From: Methanosarcinales archaeon
GTDB taxonomy: Archaea; Halobacteriota; Syntropharchaeia; Alkanophagales; Methanospirareceae
Reading direction: 5' to 3'
Assembly (NCBI GenBank): GCA_025464585.1
Contig: JAODGL010000019.1
Location: forward strand, 1-6,295
Length of the DNA stretch: 6,295 nucleotides
Shown here: one piece after another, positions 1 to 6,055 of the stretch
Numbering within the stretch: the stretch's first letter is position 1
How the letters are laid out: every line of letters starts with the position of its first letter
Notes under the pieces: model-generated
Seen by the model: only the letters and a program-made list of their open reading frames with translations
The model's database searches: none
What the model was told of the DNA's origin: nothing
Made by a program: the position numbers and the translations under genes

Positions 1-158
1 TCCCTATCCACCGCGTCATATATCGCCAGATACGAATCTATAACTGGATTCTTCAAACTGCACAGCCACTTCTTTCCTTCTTCCATGAAAATACCTGCGC
101 CATCTGGATATTTTATGTTCTTCCTCCGCAATTCTGTCTTTATTCTCCCTTCTTTCAC
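1..158 (-). CDS. Unidentified protein, N-terminal part, runs off the window
   Basis: On the minus strand an open frame runs from 200 to the window edge without a stop. The best start is GTG at 158, with a GAGGGAG Shine-Dalgarno motif at 170-164, 5 nt upstream. The visible 52 residues begin VKEGRIKTELRRKNIKYPDG and are followed by GIFMEEGKKWLCSLKNPVID and then SYLAIYDAVDR. They are charged at the N-terminus and more mixed later, with no signal peptide or membrane segment. I do not recognise the family. The frame is closed upstream by a TGA at 203-201, where the A/T-rich repeat patch starts, so the gene may either start here or be cut by the repeat. Codon use looks genuine (purine-rich, few rare patterns), which supports coding, but no function can be given. 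Confidence 0.45.
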   Translation of the reverse strand, partial: MKEGRIKTELRRKNIKYPDGAGIFMEEGKKWLCSLKNPVIDSYLAIYDAVDR

Positions 159-224
159 CAATTCTCCCTCTTTTGTACTCCAATGACCAAAATTACAAAT
201 TCAAAACTAAGCTCTTCACAGGGT

Positions 225-313
225 CTTACAGGCTCGTGAGGTCGTATGGGGGTTTTGATATTTGGATTTTGAAATTTGAATAAGCCCCTACTGGGCTTGC
301 GGGGTCGTGGGGC
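225..313. repeat. Degenerate direct repeat, two copies about 62 bp apart
   Basis: Two related G-rich segments lie at about 225-251 and 287-312. Both follow the pattern CYTAC, then a GGCT-like core, then GAGGTCG or GGGGTCG, then TGGGG. They align with roughly one gap in the core, a two-base gap before TGGGG and mostly transition differences. Each is followed by an A/T-rich stretch with a short TTTGA or TTTAGA period. No reading frame fits. This looks like a non-coding dispersed repeat present in two diverged copies. Confidence 0.5.
258..280 (+). repeat. 23-bp A/T-rich repeat, left copy (inverted partner at 6273-6295)
   Basis: The 23 bases beginning ATATTTGGATTTTG are the exact reverse complement of 6273-6295 at the right edge of the window. 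The match stops at base 281 (T here, A in the partner's complement). The motif is low complexity (TTTGA/TTTGG period), so some similarity could arise by chance, but an exact 23-base match is more than composition alone would suggest. Confidence 0.7.
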
Positions 314-323
314 AGAGCCCCAC
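282..323. repeat. Two back-to-back G/C-rich hairpins
   Basis: AAGCCC (282-287) pairs with GGGCTT (293-298) around a 5-nt loop. GTGGGGC (307-313) pairs perfectly with GCCCCAC (317-323) around a 3-nt loop. Neither is followed by a run of T on either strand, so an intrinsic terminator is unlikely. They fit a REP-like or transposon-end-like element inside the repeat patch. Confidence 0.6.
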
Positions 324-358
324 AGTTTAGAGTTTAGAAATTAGAGTTTAGGATTTTT
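324..358. repeat. A/T-rich TTTAGA-type short-period tract
   Basis: The tract is built from imperfect units of GTTTAGA, GTTTAGAAA, TTAGA and GTTTAGGA, then a T run. It ends exactly where the reading frame of the truncated metal exporter becomes recognisable, so it sits at the apparent breakpoint of that gene. Confidence 0.55.
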
Positions 359-1167
359 CACTCTTTATTGAGCAAGTTCCTATTGTAGGGGGAATGATTG
401 CTACCTCGGGAGATGAAGCGTTTGTGATGCTCGCGCTTTTTCCTGAAGAGGCAGTGTTCCTTTTTGCGGTATTGTTTATACTGGGTATTATAGGTGCCCG
501 AATAGCAGATAAAGCAGCGTCTATATTTAAAATAGTTCCCTGTCAGGAATGCACGTTACAAAAGATTCATAAAGAAGAGTGTCGCTGCTTCGCGCCAGAA
601 GAATTAAAGAAATTTCCTAAGCTTTCTTTGCCCCGATACGCCCTTCTTTCCTTTCTTTTTAGCCTTCTCGTTGGGATAGGAATGGGGATAGTGGGACCAC
701 AGACGTGGAATTGGCAGAGGATAACGCTCCTTTCTTTGCTGTTGATAACTGCATTTATTGTGGCAACCGTACCAGAGCATTACCTTAAGGAGCATATGTG
801 GGAACATATAGTAAAAAAGCACCTGTGGCAGGTATTTCTCTGGACGTTTTTCTCGCTGCTTTTCATTAGCTTTGGACTTCAGTATTGGGATTTGGAAGGT
901 TTTATCAGGGCAAATATGATATTGATATTGCTGATTTGCGCGCTTGTGGGACTAATACCTGAGTCGGGTCCGCACATGATTTTTGTGATGATGTTTGCAA
1001 GCGGGCTCATCCCCTTCTCAATACTGCTCACCAGTTCCATTGTGCAAGACGGACACGGAATGCTGCCTCTGTTCTCTTACACGATAAAAGATTCGGTCTT
1101 GATAAAGTTATTCAATCTTCTATTTGCAATCGTAATTGGGTTGCCCCTATTCCTTTTAGGTATGTAA
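352..1167 (+). pseudogene. 5'-truncated 10-TM heavy-metal exporter (ArsP_2/putative manganese transporter family)
   Basis: The frame opens after a TAG at 349-351. The homologous part starts near 358 (SLFIEQVPIVGG) and continues from the ATG at 394 for 257 residues. Family signatures are clear: ATSGDEAF at residues 3-10, GLIPESGPH at 186-194, GLIPFSILL at 204-212 and QDGHGMLP at 218-225. These match the C-terminal half of the putative 10-TM heavy-metal/manganese exporter family (PF11449). About seven hydrophobic segments are visible (near 14-33, 83-102, 108-126, 147-165, 173-190, 195-215, 238-256). A cytosol-like loop carries C50, C53, C63 and C65, and a His-containing stretch lies at 129-143. 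In the family the SGDEAF motif lies well inside the protein, after several TM helices with a first pseudo-repeat motif. Nothing like that is found upstream, where the repeat patch begins. The ATG at 394 has only a G-rich string touching it. I infer a gene that lost its N-terminal third; expression of a shortened protein cannot be excluded. Confidence 0.8.
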
Positions 1168-1249
1168 GAACCCCAAACGCCGCAAACCCGGCATACGCTA
1201 AGAACGAAAGGATGTGTCAGAATGCCCTTTGTCACCCAATAGGAAACTT

Positions 1250-1399
1250 TTATTCTTTCGGCACGGGTTTCCCACAGTAGGGGCAGTAGCTCCACGCTTC
1301 CTCGACCTGCTGGTCGCAGTAAGGGCAATCAACGAATAACCTTGCCCCGCAGTAAGGGCAACACTCCCATCCCTCCTCATGTGGTATAAATTCTAAGCA
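1250..1399 (-). pseudogene. Small zinc-ribbon protein fragment without a standard start codon
   Basis: The minus-strand frame from 1399 to the TAA at 1252-1250 encodes 49 residues with three CPYC knuckles: CCPYCGARLFVDCPYC, then after a QQVEEAW spacer SYCPYCGKPVPKE. This is a typical double or partial zinc-ribbon arrangement (DZANK-like), and six of its cysteines lie in CxxC pairs. The frame has an in-frame TAG at 1402-1400 and contains no ATG, GTG or TTG before the first knuckle, so it cannot start normally. A Shine-Dalgarno-like GAGGAGG lies just upstream of the knuckles, but the nearby ATGs are in other frames, which hints at a frameshift or lost 5' end. It lies 16 nt downstream of the radical SAM gene on the same strand. 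The knuckle spacing is too regular to be chance, so this is a genuine protein remnant, or a gene with an unusual start. Confidence 0.55.
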
Positions 1400-1415
1400 C
1401 TAAACTCGAAATAAT

Positions 1416-2426
1416 TTACAATATCCCATCTATCTTTGCACCACAATTTGGACATCTTGAATCCCGTATTTTATTCTTTAGAATCTTGAATCCATAGCGT
1501 CTGATTAGCAGCTCTCCGCATTGATAGCAGTAAGTATTCTCCCCTCCCTCTCCTGGAACATTGCCCTCGTACACGTATCTTAATCCCACATCCAGCCCAA
1601 TTTCACGCGCTTTACGCAGGGTAGTAACAGGTGTTGGGGGGAGCTCAAGTAGCTTATATGCGGGATAGAACTGAGAGATATGCCATGGGATGTCCATGCC
1701 TACACTTTTGATGAATTCGGCAATCCCTCTGAACTCCTCCTCCGAATCGTTCAACGTTGGTATAACCAGCGTGGTTACTTCAACCCAAACGCCCAAACTC
1801 TTGTAGAGCTTTATCGCATCCAGGACGGGTTGCAGGTGCCCACCGCAATTTTTCCGATACATCTCTTCTGATAATCCCTTCAGGTCTACATTTACCGCAT
1901 CTAAATAAGGTGCGAGCGTGCGTATCGCTTCCTCCGTAATATGCCCGTTTGTGATAAAAGTGTTGCATATCCCCTCTTTCTGCGCCAGTCGGGCGGTGTC
2001 ATAAGCGAACTCGAAAAAGATGGTCGGTTCGGTGTAGGTGTAGGCGATGGTCCTACAACCGTATTGCCTGGCTGCTGCAACAATCTCTTCAGCCGATGCA
2101 TCTTCCCCTTCAATCCGTTTCTCACCTTCTTTTGGCGTTTGAGAGATATGGAAGTTCTGGCAGTTCTTGCATCTGAAGTTACAGCCAACCGTAGCAATTG
2201 AGTATGCCTCAGAGCCGGGATGAAAATGAAAGAGAGGTTTCTTCTCTATTGGGTCAATCCCTTGCGCAACTACCTTACCGTAAACCAGGCTGTAAAGGAT
2301 ACCATCCCTGTTTTCCCTGACTCCACATATCCCCCTCTTCGATTCGTTTATCTTGCAATGATGAGGACATAGATGACATCTAACCGCGTTCTCTTCCAGT
2401 TTCTCGTAGAACATTGCCTCTTTCAT
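1416..2426 (-). CDS. amrS: AmmeMemoRadiSam system radical SAM enzyme
   Basis: This 336-residue protein has the radical SAM [4Fe-4S] motif CNFRCKNC (C82, C86, C89), which binds the cluster that cleaves S-adenosylmethionine. A conserved N-terminal cysteine set (C17, C20, C24, C34 in CHLCPHHC and GICG) and a C-terminal zinc-ribbon pair (C300/C303 and C325/C328) match the AmrS family, as do YTEPTIFFEF (131-140) and NVDLKG (179-184). Length is normal for the family. The open frame reaches back to an ATG at 2600, but that extension is hydrophobic, overlaps the divergent gene and lacks family features. ATG 2426 is preceded by a purine-rich ribosome-binding tract and gives the expected N-terminus. 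The family usually works with AMMECR1- and Memo-domain proteins in a modification system whose substrate is not settled; neither partner is encoded in this window. A cytosolic, oxygen-sensitive enzyme is expected. Confidence 0.92.
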   Translation of the reverse strand: MKEAMFYEKLEENAVRCHLCPHHCKINESKRGICGVRENRDGILYSLVYGKVVAQGIDPIEKKPLFHFHPGSEAYSIATVGCNFRCKNCQNFHISQTPKEGEKRIEGEDASAEEIVAAARQYGCRTIAYTYTEPTIFFEFAYDTARLAQKEGICNTFITNGHITEEAIRTLAPYLDAVNVDLKGLSEEMYRKNCGGHLQPVLDAIKLYKSLGVWVEVTTLVIPTLNDSEEEFRGIAEFIKSVGMDIPWHISQFYPAYKLLELPPTPVTTLRKAREIGLDVGLRYVYEGNVPGEGGENTYCYQCGELLIRRYGFKILKNKIRDSRCPNCGAKIDGIL

Positions 2427-2431
2427 TTTAA

Positions 2432-2454
2432 CCTTCTCTCCTCTTCTCTCCTTT
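2432..2454 (-). promoter_or_regulatory. Repeated Shine-Dalgarno-like purine tract upstream of amrS
   Basis: Read on the minus strand, this tract contains AAAGGAG, GAGGAG and GAGAAGG one after another, ending 5 nt before the ATG at 2426. It decides the start of amrS against the much longer upstream frame. Only one of the three needs to pair with 16S rRNA; the two copies of GGAGAGAAG look like a small direct duplication. Confidence 0.6.
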
Positions 2455-2478
2455 CGATTTATGTGATGGGAGACGCGG

Positions 2479-2490
2479 AAAAAATTAAAA
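2479..2490. promoter_or_regulatory. Candidate shared TATA-like box between divergent genes
   Basis: The 120-bp divergent gap between amrS and the DUF2111 gene holds one clear A/T run with AATTAAAA on the plus strand and TTTTAATT on the minus strand. Its centre is about 60 bp from both start codons. With archaeal spacing of about 26 bp to the start of transcription, either orientation would leave a leader of roughly 35 nt containing the ribosome-binding site. This is inferred from sequence alone; other A/T-rich segments nearby (2500-2515) could serve instead. Confidence 0.35.
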
Positions 2491-2531
2491 GGGATGAATA
2501 CAATAATTTCTAATTGTCTCTTCAAAGATAA

Positions 2532-2538
2532 AAAGGAG
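2532..2538 (+). promoter_or_regulatory. Ribosome-binding site of the DUF2111 gene
   Basis: AAAGGAG ends 8 nt before the ATG at 2547 and is the best Shine-Dalgarno match in this gap. It supports the chosen start. Confidence 0.65.
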
Positions 2539-2546
2539 TAAAAAAG

Positions 2547-2954
2547 ATGGAAGAAAAAGAGTTGAGTATAGTGGTAAATGAGGATGCAACGGCAGAACAA
2601 ATCGCGCCGATAGCGAAAGCGGTTAATGACTTGTTTGTAATGCCCGTAGCAATGCGAAGCAGGAATAAAAAGGGCGTAAGAGTGGAAAAAGGGGAAATTA
2701 TAGACTTTGAATACACCGGTCCGGTATTAGAGCGAGTACTGAAGGAGAATCGGGAGATACACACCAATCTTCTTAAGGGTAAGTATGCAGGTGTACCGGT
2801 GGTTGTCGTTCCAATTAGAAATAGGAAAGGAGACGCAGTGGCTGCTTTGGGCATTTTTGACCTGGTTGGAACAGTGGATTTGGGGGCTCTATTTGCCGAC
2901 TATCCAGCGGTGCTTGAACAAGTTAGGTCATTTCGTAAAGGAGAGCGGAAATAG
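2547..2954 (+). CDS. DUF2111 family protein
   Basis: The 135-residue soluble protein has no signal peptide or membrane segment. It matches my memory of the DUF2111 family (PF09884), found mainly in methanogens and related archaea. Key stretches are IAPIAKAVNDL (19-29), MRSRNKKGVRVEKG (36-49), YTGPVLERVL (56-65), GVPVVVVPIRNRKGD (82-96) and ALGIFDLVGTVDLGALF (100-116). The pattern of a helix, a beta hairpin with KKGVRVE and a central VVVVPIRNRKG strand pair suggests a small alpha/beta ligand-binding or sensory fold (inference); biochemical function is unknown. It has a good ribosome-binding site. The next gene starts 15 nt after its stop on the same strand, so the two are probably cotranscribed, suggesting a link to transport of a small anion. 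Family assignment is fairly firm, the role is not. Confidence 0.82.
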   Translation: MEEKELSIVVNEDATAEQIAPIAKAVNDLFVMPVAMRSRNKKGVRVEKGEIIDFEYTGPVLERVLKENREIHTNLLKGKYAGVPVVVVPIRNRKGDAVAALGIFDLVGTVDLGALFADYPAVLEQVRSFRKGERK

Positions 2955-2969
2955 AATTATGGCTGAGTA

Positions 2970-3713
2970 ATGCCTCAAATTACACTGATCGTCATTTACA
3001 TCTGTATCGGTCTTTTCGCGGGATTTATGAGTGGTATGTTTGGAATCGGCGGCGGTGCCGTTAGGATACCTTTACTTAATCTCGCAGGTTTGCCTTTACT
3101 CAGTGCTTTTGGAATCAACTTATTTATCGTGCCTTTCTCATCATTAGTGGGCGCAGTGAGCCAATGGAGGAATATAGATAAAGAGAAAGCGATTTATTTA
3201 GGGTTAGGAGGTATTTTTGGAGCTATGATAGGAGCATTTCTCTCGGGTTTAATCCCAACGTTAATTTTAGCAGTCATTTTCGTTGCTCTTTCTCTTGTAA
3301 TCGTATTAGGGCTATTTTTAGACCGAATTGTGCCCACACTTGCTCATAAAATAAATCTTACGCATAAGAGTGCTTTCGCATCTTCTTTTTTCCTTAGCTT
3401 AATATCAGCCATTCGCGGCGGGAGTCCGGGTTCTCTATTTCCCGCTTTTTTAAAAGCCATAGGGTGCGATATCCATAGAGCAATTGCAACCTCCTTATGT
3501 GTAACGATTTTCACATGTATAGGTGCTGCAATAATATTTTGGTCCCGAGGCGATATAATCTGGCTGCCGGCAATTTTTGCGCTCATTGGTTCAATGGTAG
3601 GAGCAAGGCTTGGAAGTGCGGTCTCATTAAAAACAAAATCGGTCTGGCTGGAAATTGGTCTTGGGATATTAGTTATGGGTCTTGCTTTTATTACCGTGTA
3701 TGAGGCAGTCTAA
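2970..3713 (+). CDS. TauE/SafE family permease (sulfite/sulfonate or other organic anion)
   Basis: This 247-residue membrane protein has about eight hydrophobic segments and the two-half arrangement of TauE/SafE transporters (PF01925). The first half carries GLFAGFMSGMFGIGGGAVRIP (14-34), with its glycine-rich signature. The second half has SAIRGGSPGSLFPAFL (146-161), the corresponding repeat motif. Length is usual for the family. Members export or import sulfite, sulfoacetate, taurine-derived or other small organic anions; the substrate cannot be read from sequence. The first in-frame ATG after a TGA (2964-2966) is at 2970, overlapping the stop of a three-codon ATG-GCT-GAG-TAA stretch (TAATG). 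The Shine-Dalgarno signal is weak (GGCTGAG), so translation may be coupled to the DUF2111 gene just upstream. The 3' end faces the thiamine-binding gene with only 23 bp between stops. Confidence 0.9.
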   Translation: MPQITLIVIYICIGLFAGFMSGMFGIGGGAVRIPLLNLAGLPLLSAFGINLFIVPFSSLVGAVSQWRNIDKEKAIYLGLGGIFGAMIGAFLSGLIPTLILAVIFVALSLVIVLGLFLDRIVPTLAHKINLTHKSAFASSFFLSLISAIRGGSPGSLFPAFLKAIGCDIHRAIATSLCVTIFTCIGAAIIFWSRGDIIWLPAIFALIGSMVGARLGSAVSLKTKSVWLEIGLGILVMGLAFITVYEAV

Positions 3714-3725
3714 GTTACTGTTTGA

Positions 3726-3735
3726 TTTGATCAAA
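3726..3735. terminator. Short palindrome between convergent genes
   Basis: TTTGATCAAA is a perfect 10-bp palindrome in the 23-bp gap between the TauE/SafE and thiamine-binding genes. It is too short and A/T-rich for a stable hairpin, and no T run follows on either strand. A role in transcription termination is only a weak possibility. Confidence 0.2.
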
Positions 3736-3736
3736 A

Positions 3737-4045
3737 TCACATCGAATCGCGAGCTGATACAACCGAGCGCATCTTCTGTTTTATCGACCCTTCTTTATCC
3801 CTTCTTTCATCTATCCTTAATGTGGTAACAACTCTGTCAGCACCCTGCTCGAAAACGGATTCATGCACCGCCTCAAACGCGTTTAAAATTACAGAGATGT
3901 CCTCTGCTTCGAATATCGTGCTCATAGCTGTCAGTTCTGGTTTCAATCCTAACTTTTTCAATACATCTACTGCTTTTGCCACGTATTTACCCACGCCTGG
4001 TGTTTTTGTGCCTATTGGAATAACAGTAATTTCGGCAATTATCAT
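3737..4045 (-). CDS. MTH1187/YqgV family thiamine-binding protein
   Basis: The 102-residue cytosolic protein matches the thiamine-binding family PF01910 (MTH1187, YqgV). Diagnostic parts are ITVIPIGTKTPGVGKYVAKA (6-25), the GLKPELTAMSTIFEAED stretch (33-49) and the C-terminal RVVTTLRIDERRDKEGSIKQ (71-90), with KMRSV (91-95) following. Family members have a ferredoxin-like fold, form multimers and bind thiamine or hydroxymethylpyrimidine; family length is near 100 residues, as here. The start is the second of two closely spaced ATGs (4051-4049 opens a two-codon frame, 4045 opens the gene). No Shine-Dalgarno is seen, but the upstream 60 bp is very A/T-rich, so the gene may have its own promoter. 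It follows the MFS transporter on the same strand; cotranscription is possible. Function in thiamine or precursor handling is inferred from the family. Confidence 0.9.
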   Translation of the reverse strand: MIIAEITVIPIGTKTPGVGKYVAKAVDVLKKLGLKPELTAMSTIFEAEDISVILNAFEAVHESVFEQGADRVVTTLRIDERRDKEGSIKQKMRSVVSARDSM

Positions 4046-4050
4046 GTCAT

Positions 4051-4086
4051 TTTATATAATTTATTTATCCCACTTCAAATATTTTT
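4051..4086 (-). promoter_or_regulatory. A/T-rich candidate promoter of the thiamine-binding gene
   Basis: On the minus strand the tract includes AAATATTT near 4086-4078 and TTATATAAA near 4058-4050. The distal box is about 37 bp from the ATG, giving a short leader if used; the better-looking proximal box is too close to the start for a normal transcript. No ribosome-binding site is present, which fits a leaderless or short-leader transcript. Confidence 0.3.
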
Positions 4087-4104
4087 TGATGAAATAATTA
4101 ACTT

Positions 4105-5454
4105 TTATCTCAGTTTTCCTCGTCCAAGAGAGGCAAAAATACCTGCAAAACATACTGCCGTAAATATCATGAATGAAACTTTTGCACTTTCAATTAATAG
4201 AGGATAGTATTCGGGCGTTATTTCTACCCTGCCCATAATAATAGAGAAGACGAGCATAACCAGAGCCATACTTAATACTTGCCCCAACAACCGCATCGTT
4301 GCGACGGTAGCAGATGCAATGCCGAAGTATTTTCTCTGAACAGAACCCATTATCGCATTTGTGTTTGGAGAGGCAAACAAACCGAGACCAAAGCCGAGAA
4401 GCATGAGGTTTGGAATTATCACGCTCATGGGTGTGTCTGCTTCAATGCCAGAGAAGAAGAAGAGGCTAACTGTTGCTACTGCCATACCCGCAGACGCCAC
4501 CGCTCGAGGCTCAATTCTGTCAGAGAGCCAACCTGCAAATGGGGCGAAAATAGCCATGATTACCGGTTGCGCGATGAGGATGAAGCCCGCTTCTTGCGGT
4601 GTTAAGGACTTCACGTATTGCAAATAAAGACTCATGATGAAGATAACGGCAAAGGTTGCGCTGTAATTAAGCAGGGCAGCCAGACTAGATAGAGAGAAAG
4701 TGAAATTCTGCTTCAGCAAATTTATTTCAAACACTGGATGTTCAACCCTGCTTTCATACATTAAAAAAGCGATTAAGAGAACAAGACCTGCAATGATATA
4801 CTCTACCGCAGATTCAGTCAACCCGTAGATTACCAAGAGGAGAACAAAACCATAAATTATTGAGCCGGTAAAATCGAATTTCTCACCTTTTGCTCCAATC
4901 CAATCTCCCTTTAACTTCCAAATTGCAAGTATTAAAGCCAGAACGCCAATCGGGACATTCATAAAGAATAGGCTTCTCCATCCAAAATTCTGCGTTAGAA
5001 AACCACCAAGAAAGGGACCCAGGCTAAGCCCGGTATAGGTAAAGCCGATGTTTATTCCAATCGCTTTACCCCTCTCCGCAGATGAGAAAACGGATGTCAG
5101 GATAGCCATTCTGGTTGCGAAATCCATGGCAACGCCTATCCCTTGAACAACTCTGAAAACAATCAAAAGCTCAGCCGAAGGTGCGAGTGCCGATAAAAGA
5201 GAACCGAGAGAATAAATAAAAATTCCAGTCACAAAGACTTTCTTTATCCCTTTTATATCCGCAAGCCTACCAAAAGGGACGGAGAAGATACCCGCAGCGA
5301 GAAGGTACGAGGTTGCGATCCATCCAAGAAGTATCGCATCTATTTCAAATTCCCTACCAATAGGAGGTAGGGCTATGTTGACAGAAGAGCCCATAAAGGG
5401 TGTTAAAAATGCAGGTATAGCAGCTACAACTAAGGCAATTTTCTTTGCATCCAT
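4105..5454 (-). CDS. MFS transporter, DHA2 (EmrB/QacA-like) family
   Basis: The 449-residue membrane protein carries major facilitator signatures: motif A GRLADIKGIKK (62-72), R101 with QG at 104-105 (motif B), motif C-like YTGLSLGPFLGGF (140-152) and FGWRSLFFMNVPIG (157-170), which is characteristic of DHA2 exporters. A second A-like loop, GWLSDRIEPRA (308-318), starts the C-terminal half. Around 14 hydrophobic segments can be counted, as expected for DHA2 proteins, which use proton motive force to export drugs or metabolites. Length is at the short end of the family (inference). The start at 5454 has no Shine-Dalgarno but lies about 24 bp from a TATA-like box, consistent with a leaderless mRNA. 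It follows DUF1684 on the same strand after 37 bp and precedes the thiamine-binding gene. The substrate cannot be told from sequence; no regulator gene adjoins it. Confidence 0.92.
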   Translation of the reverse strand: MDAKKIALVVAAIPAFLTPFMGSSVNIALPPIGREFEIDAILLGWIATSYLLAAGIFSVPFGRLADIKGIKKVFVTGIFIYSLGSLLSALAPSAELLIVFRVVQGIGVAMDFATRMAILTSVFSSAERGKAIGINIGFTYTGLSLGPFLGGFLTQNFGWRSLFFMNVPIGVLALILAIWKLKGDWIGAKGEKFDFTGSIIYGFVLLLVIYGLTESAVEYIIAGLVLLIAFLMYESRVEHPVFEINLLKQNFTFSLSSLAALLNYSATFAVIFIMSLYLQYVKSLTPQEAGFILIAQPVIMAIFAPFAGWLSDRIEPRAVASAGMAVATVSLFFFSGIEADTPMSVIIPNLMLLGFGLGLFASPNTNAIMGSVQRKYFGIASATVATMRLLGQVLSMALVMLVFSIIMGRVEITPEYYPLLIESAKVSFMIFTAVCFAGIFASLGRGKLR

Positions 5455-5473
5455 AAACCAAGTTCATGCTGAG

Positions 5474-5481
5474 AATTTATA
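5474..5481 (-). promoter_or_regulatory. TATA-like box of the MFS transporter gene
   Basis: Read on the minus strand the bases are TATAAATT, preceded by a purine-rich GGAGG that could serve as a BRE. The box spans about -27 to -20 relative to the ATG at 5454, just where an archaeal TATA box sits from a transcription start. With no Shine-Dalgarno near the ATG, a leaderless transcript is the simplest reading. Confidence 0.5.
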
Positions 5482-5491
5482 CCTCCGACAA

Positions 5492-6040
5492 TTATCTTTT
5501 AAATTTCTTCTCGCCGGCGCGAATAGCCACTTTAAGCCAGTTCTCTGGTGGCACAAAGGGGCATACATAGTTTTTACTGTATGCGCACCACGGATTATAA
5601 GCTTTATTGAAGTCAAGAATCCATTTCCCTTCCGGTGTGCGGTCTCTCTCATAATCGAGGTCAATATACCGCCCCGCTCCGTAGGTCTCCTTACCACTGG
5701 TTGCGTCCTTGAACGGAATAAACAGCCGTTCCTCACGAGGGTCGCTCTTATACGCCTGAAGTGTGCATTCCTCATCATCCACTTTGAATCGAAATTCGCC
5801 CCAGCGCAGGAAGTTACGGATATTGCCACCCGTGTCTTCAATTTGTAACAGCTTTTTATCGTTGTGCTCATGAAGTTCGAGCTCGAACCGATAATCAGCG
5901 TCAGGGGGGTAATATTCGAGACCCCTGAACTTCGCTCGCTCTCCCGCGGGTATCGGCGATTGCCAGTGCACCGTAAAGGATTTATCCTTTCGTGCCCTCT
6001 CGCGTTCAAGCCATTCCTTCCACTCAGTAATTTTCTCCAT
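5492..6040 (-). CDS. DUF1684 family protein
   Basis: The 182-residue protein matches DUF1684 (PF07920). The C-terminal signature is strong: LDFNKAYNPWCAYSKNYVCP (142-161), then PENWLKVAIRAGE, with C152 and C160. Upstream is the family's FIPFKDATSGKETYGAGRYI segment (107-126), and earlier FRGLEYYPPDADY (38-50). The fold is mostly beta by pattern, with a charged N-terminal helix; no signal peptide or membrane span. Function is unknown. The frame extends to a GTG at 6091, but I chose ATG 6040 because a GAGGTGG Shine-Dalgarno lies 8 nt before it and the extra 17 residues are a poor N-terminus. The MFS gene follows after 37 bp on the same strand but has its own TATA-like box. The upstream side borders a GH15 fragment. 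Confidence 0.88.
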   Translation of the reverse strand: MEKITEWKEWLERERARKDKSFTVHWQSPIPAGERAKFRGLEYYPPDADYRFELELHEHNDKKLLQIEDTGGNIRNFLRWGEFRFKVDDEECTLQAYKSDPREERLFIPFKDATSGKETYGAGRYIDLDYERDRTPEGKWILDFNKAYNPWCAYSKNYVCPFVPPENWLKVAIRAGEKKFKR

Positions 6041-6048
6041 GTCTTCTT

Positions 6049-6055
6049 CCACCTC
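6049..6055 (-). promoter_or_regulatory. Ribosome-binding site of the DUF1684 gene
   Basis: GAGGTGG on the minus strand ends 8 nt before ATG 6040. It decides that start over the GTG at 6091, which has no comparable motif. Confidence 0.6.

Noticed and set aside
282..323. Intrinsic terminator
   Set aside because: The hairpins are stable, but no T run follows on either strand, and no intact gene ends just before them.
181..358. CRISPR array
   Set aside because: There are only two diverged copies of the G-rich unit, and the sequence between them is itself repetitive; no regular repeat-spacer pattern.
1198..1380. Minus-strand 60-codon frame starting ATG AGG AGG
   Set aside because: The regular CPYC knuckles are in another frame; this frame yields a Ser/Arg/Thr-rich product without motifs.
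2427..2600. 58-residue N-terminal extension of AmrS
   Set aside because: It would be a hydrophobic tail overlapping the divergent gene, and the family N-terminus and ribosome-binding tract fit ATG 2426.
5375..5848. Plus-strand frame of 157 codons
   Set aside because: It is antisense to the MFS start and DUF1684, both of which have strong family motifs; its product shows no family pattern.
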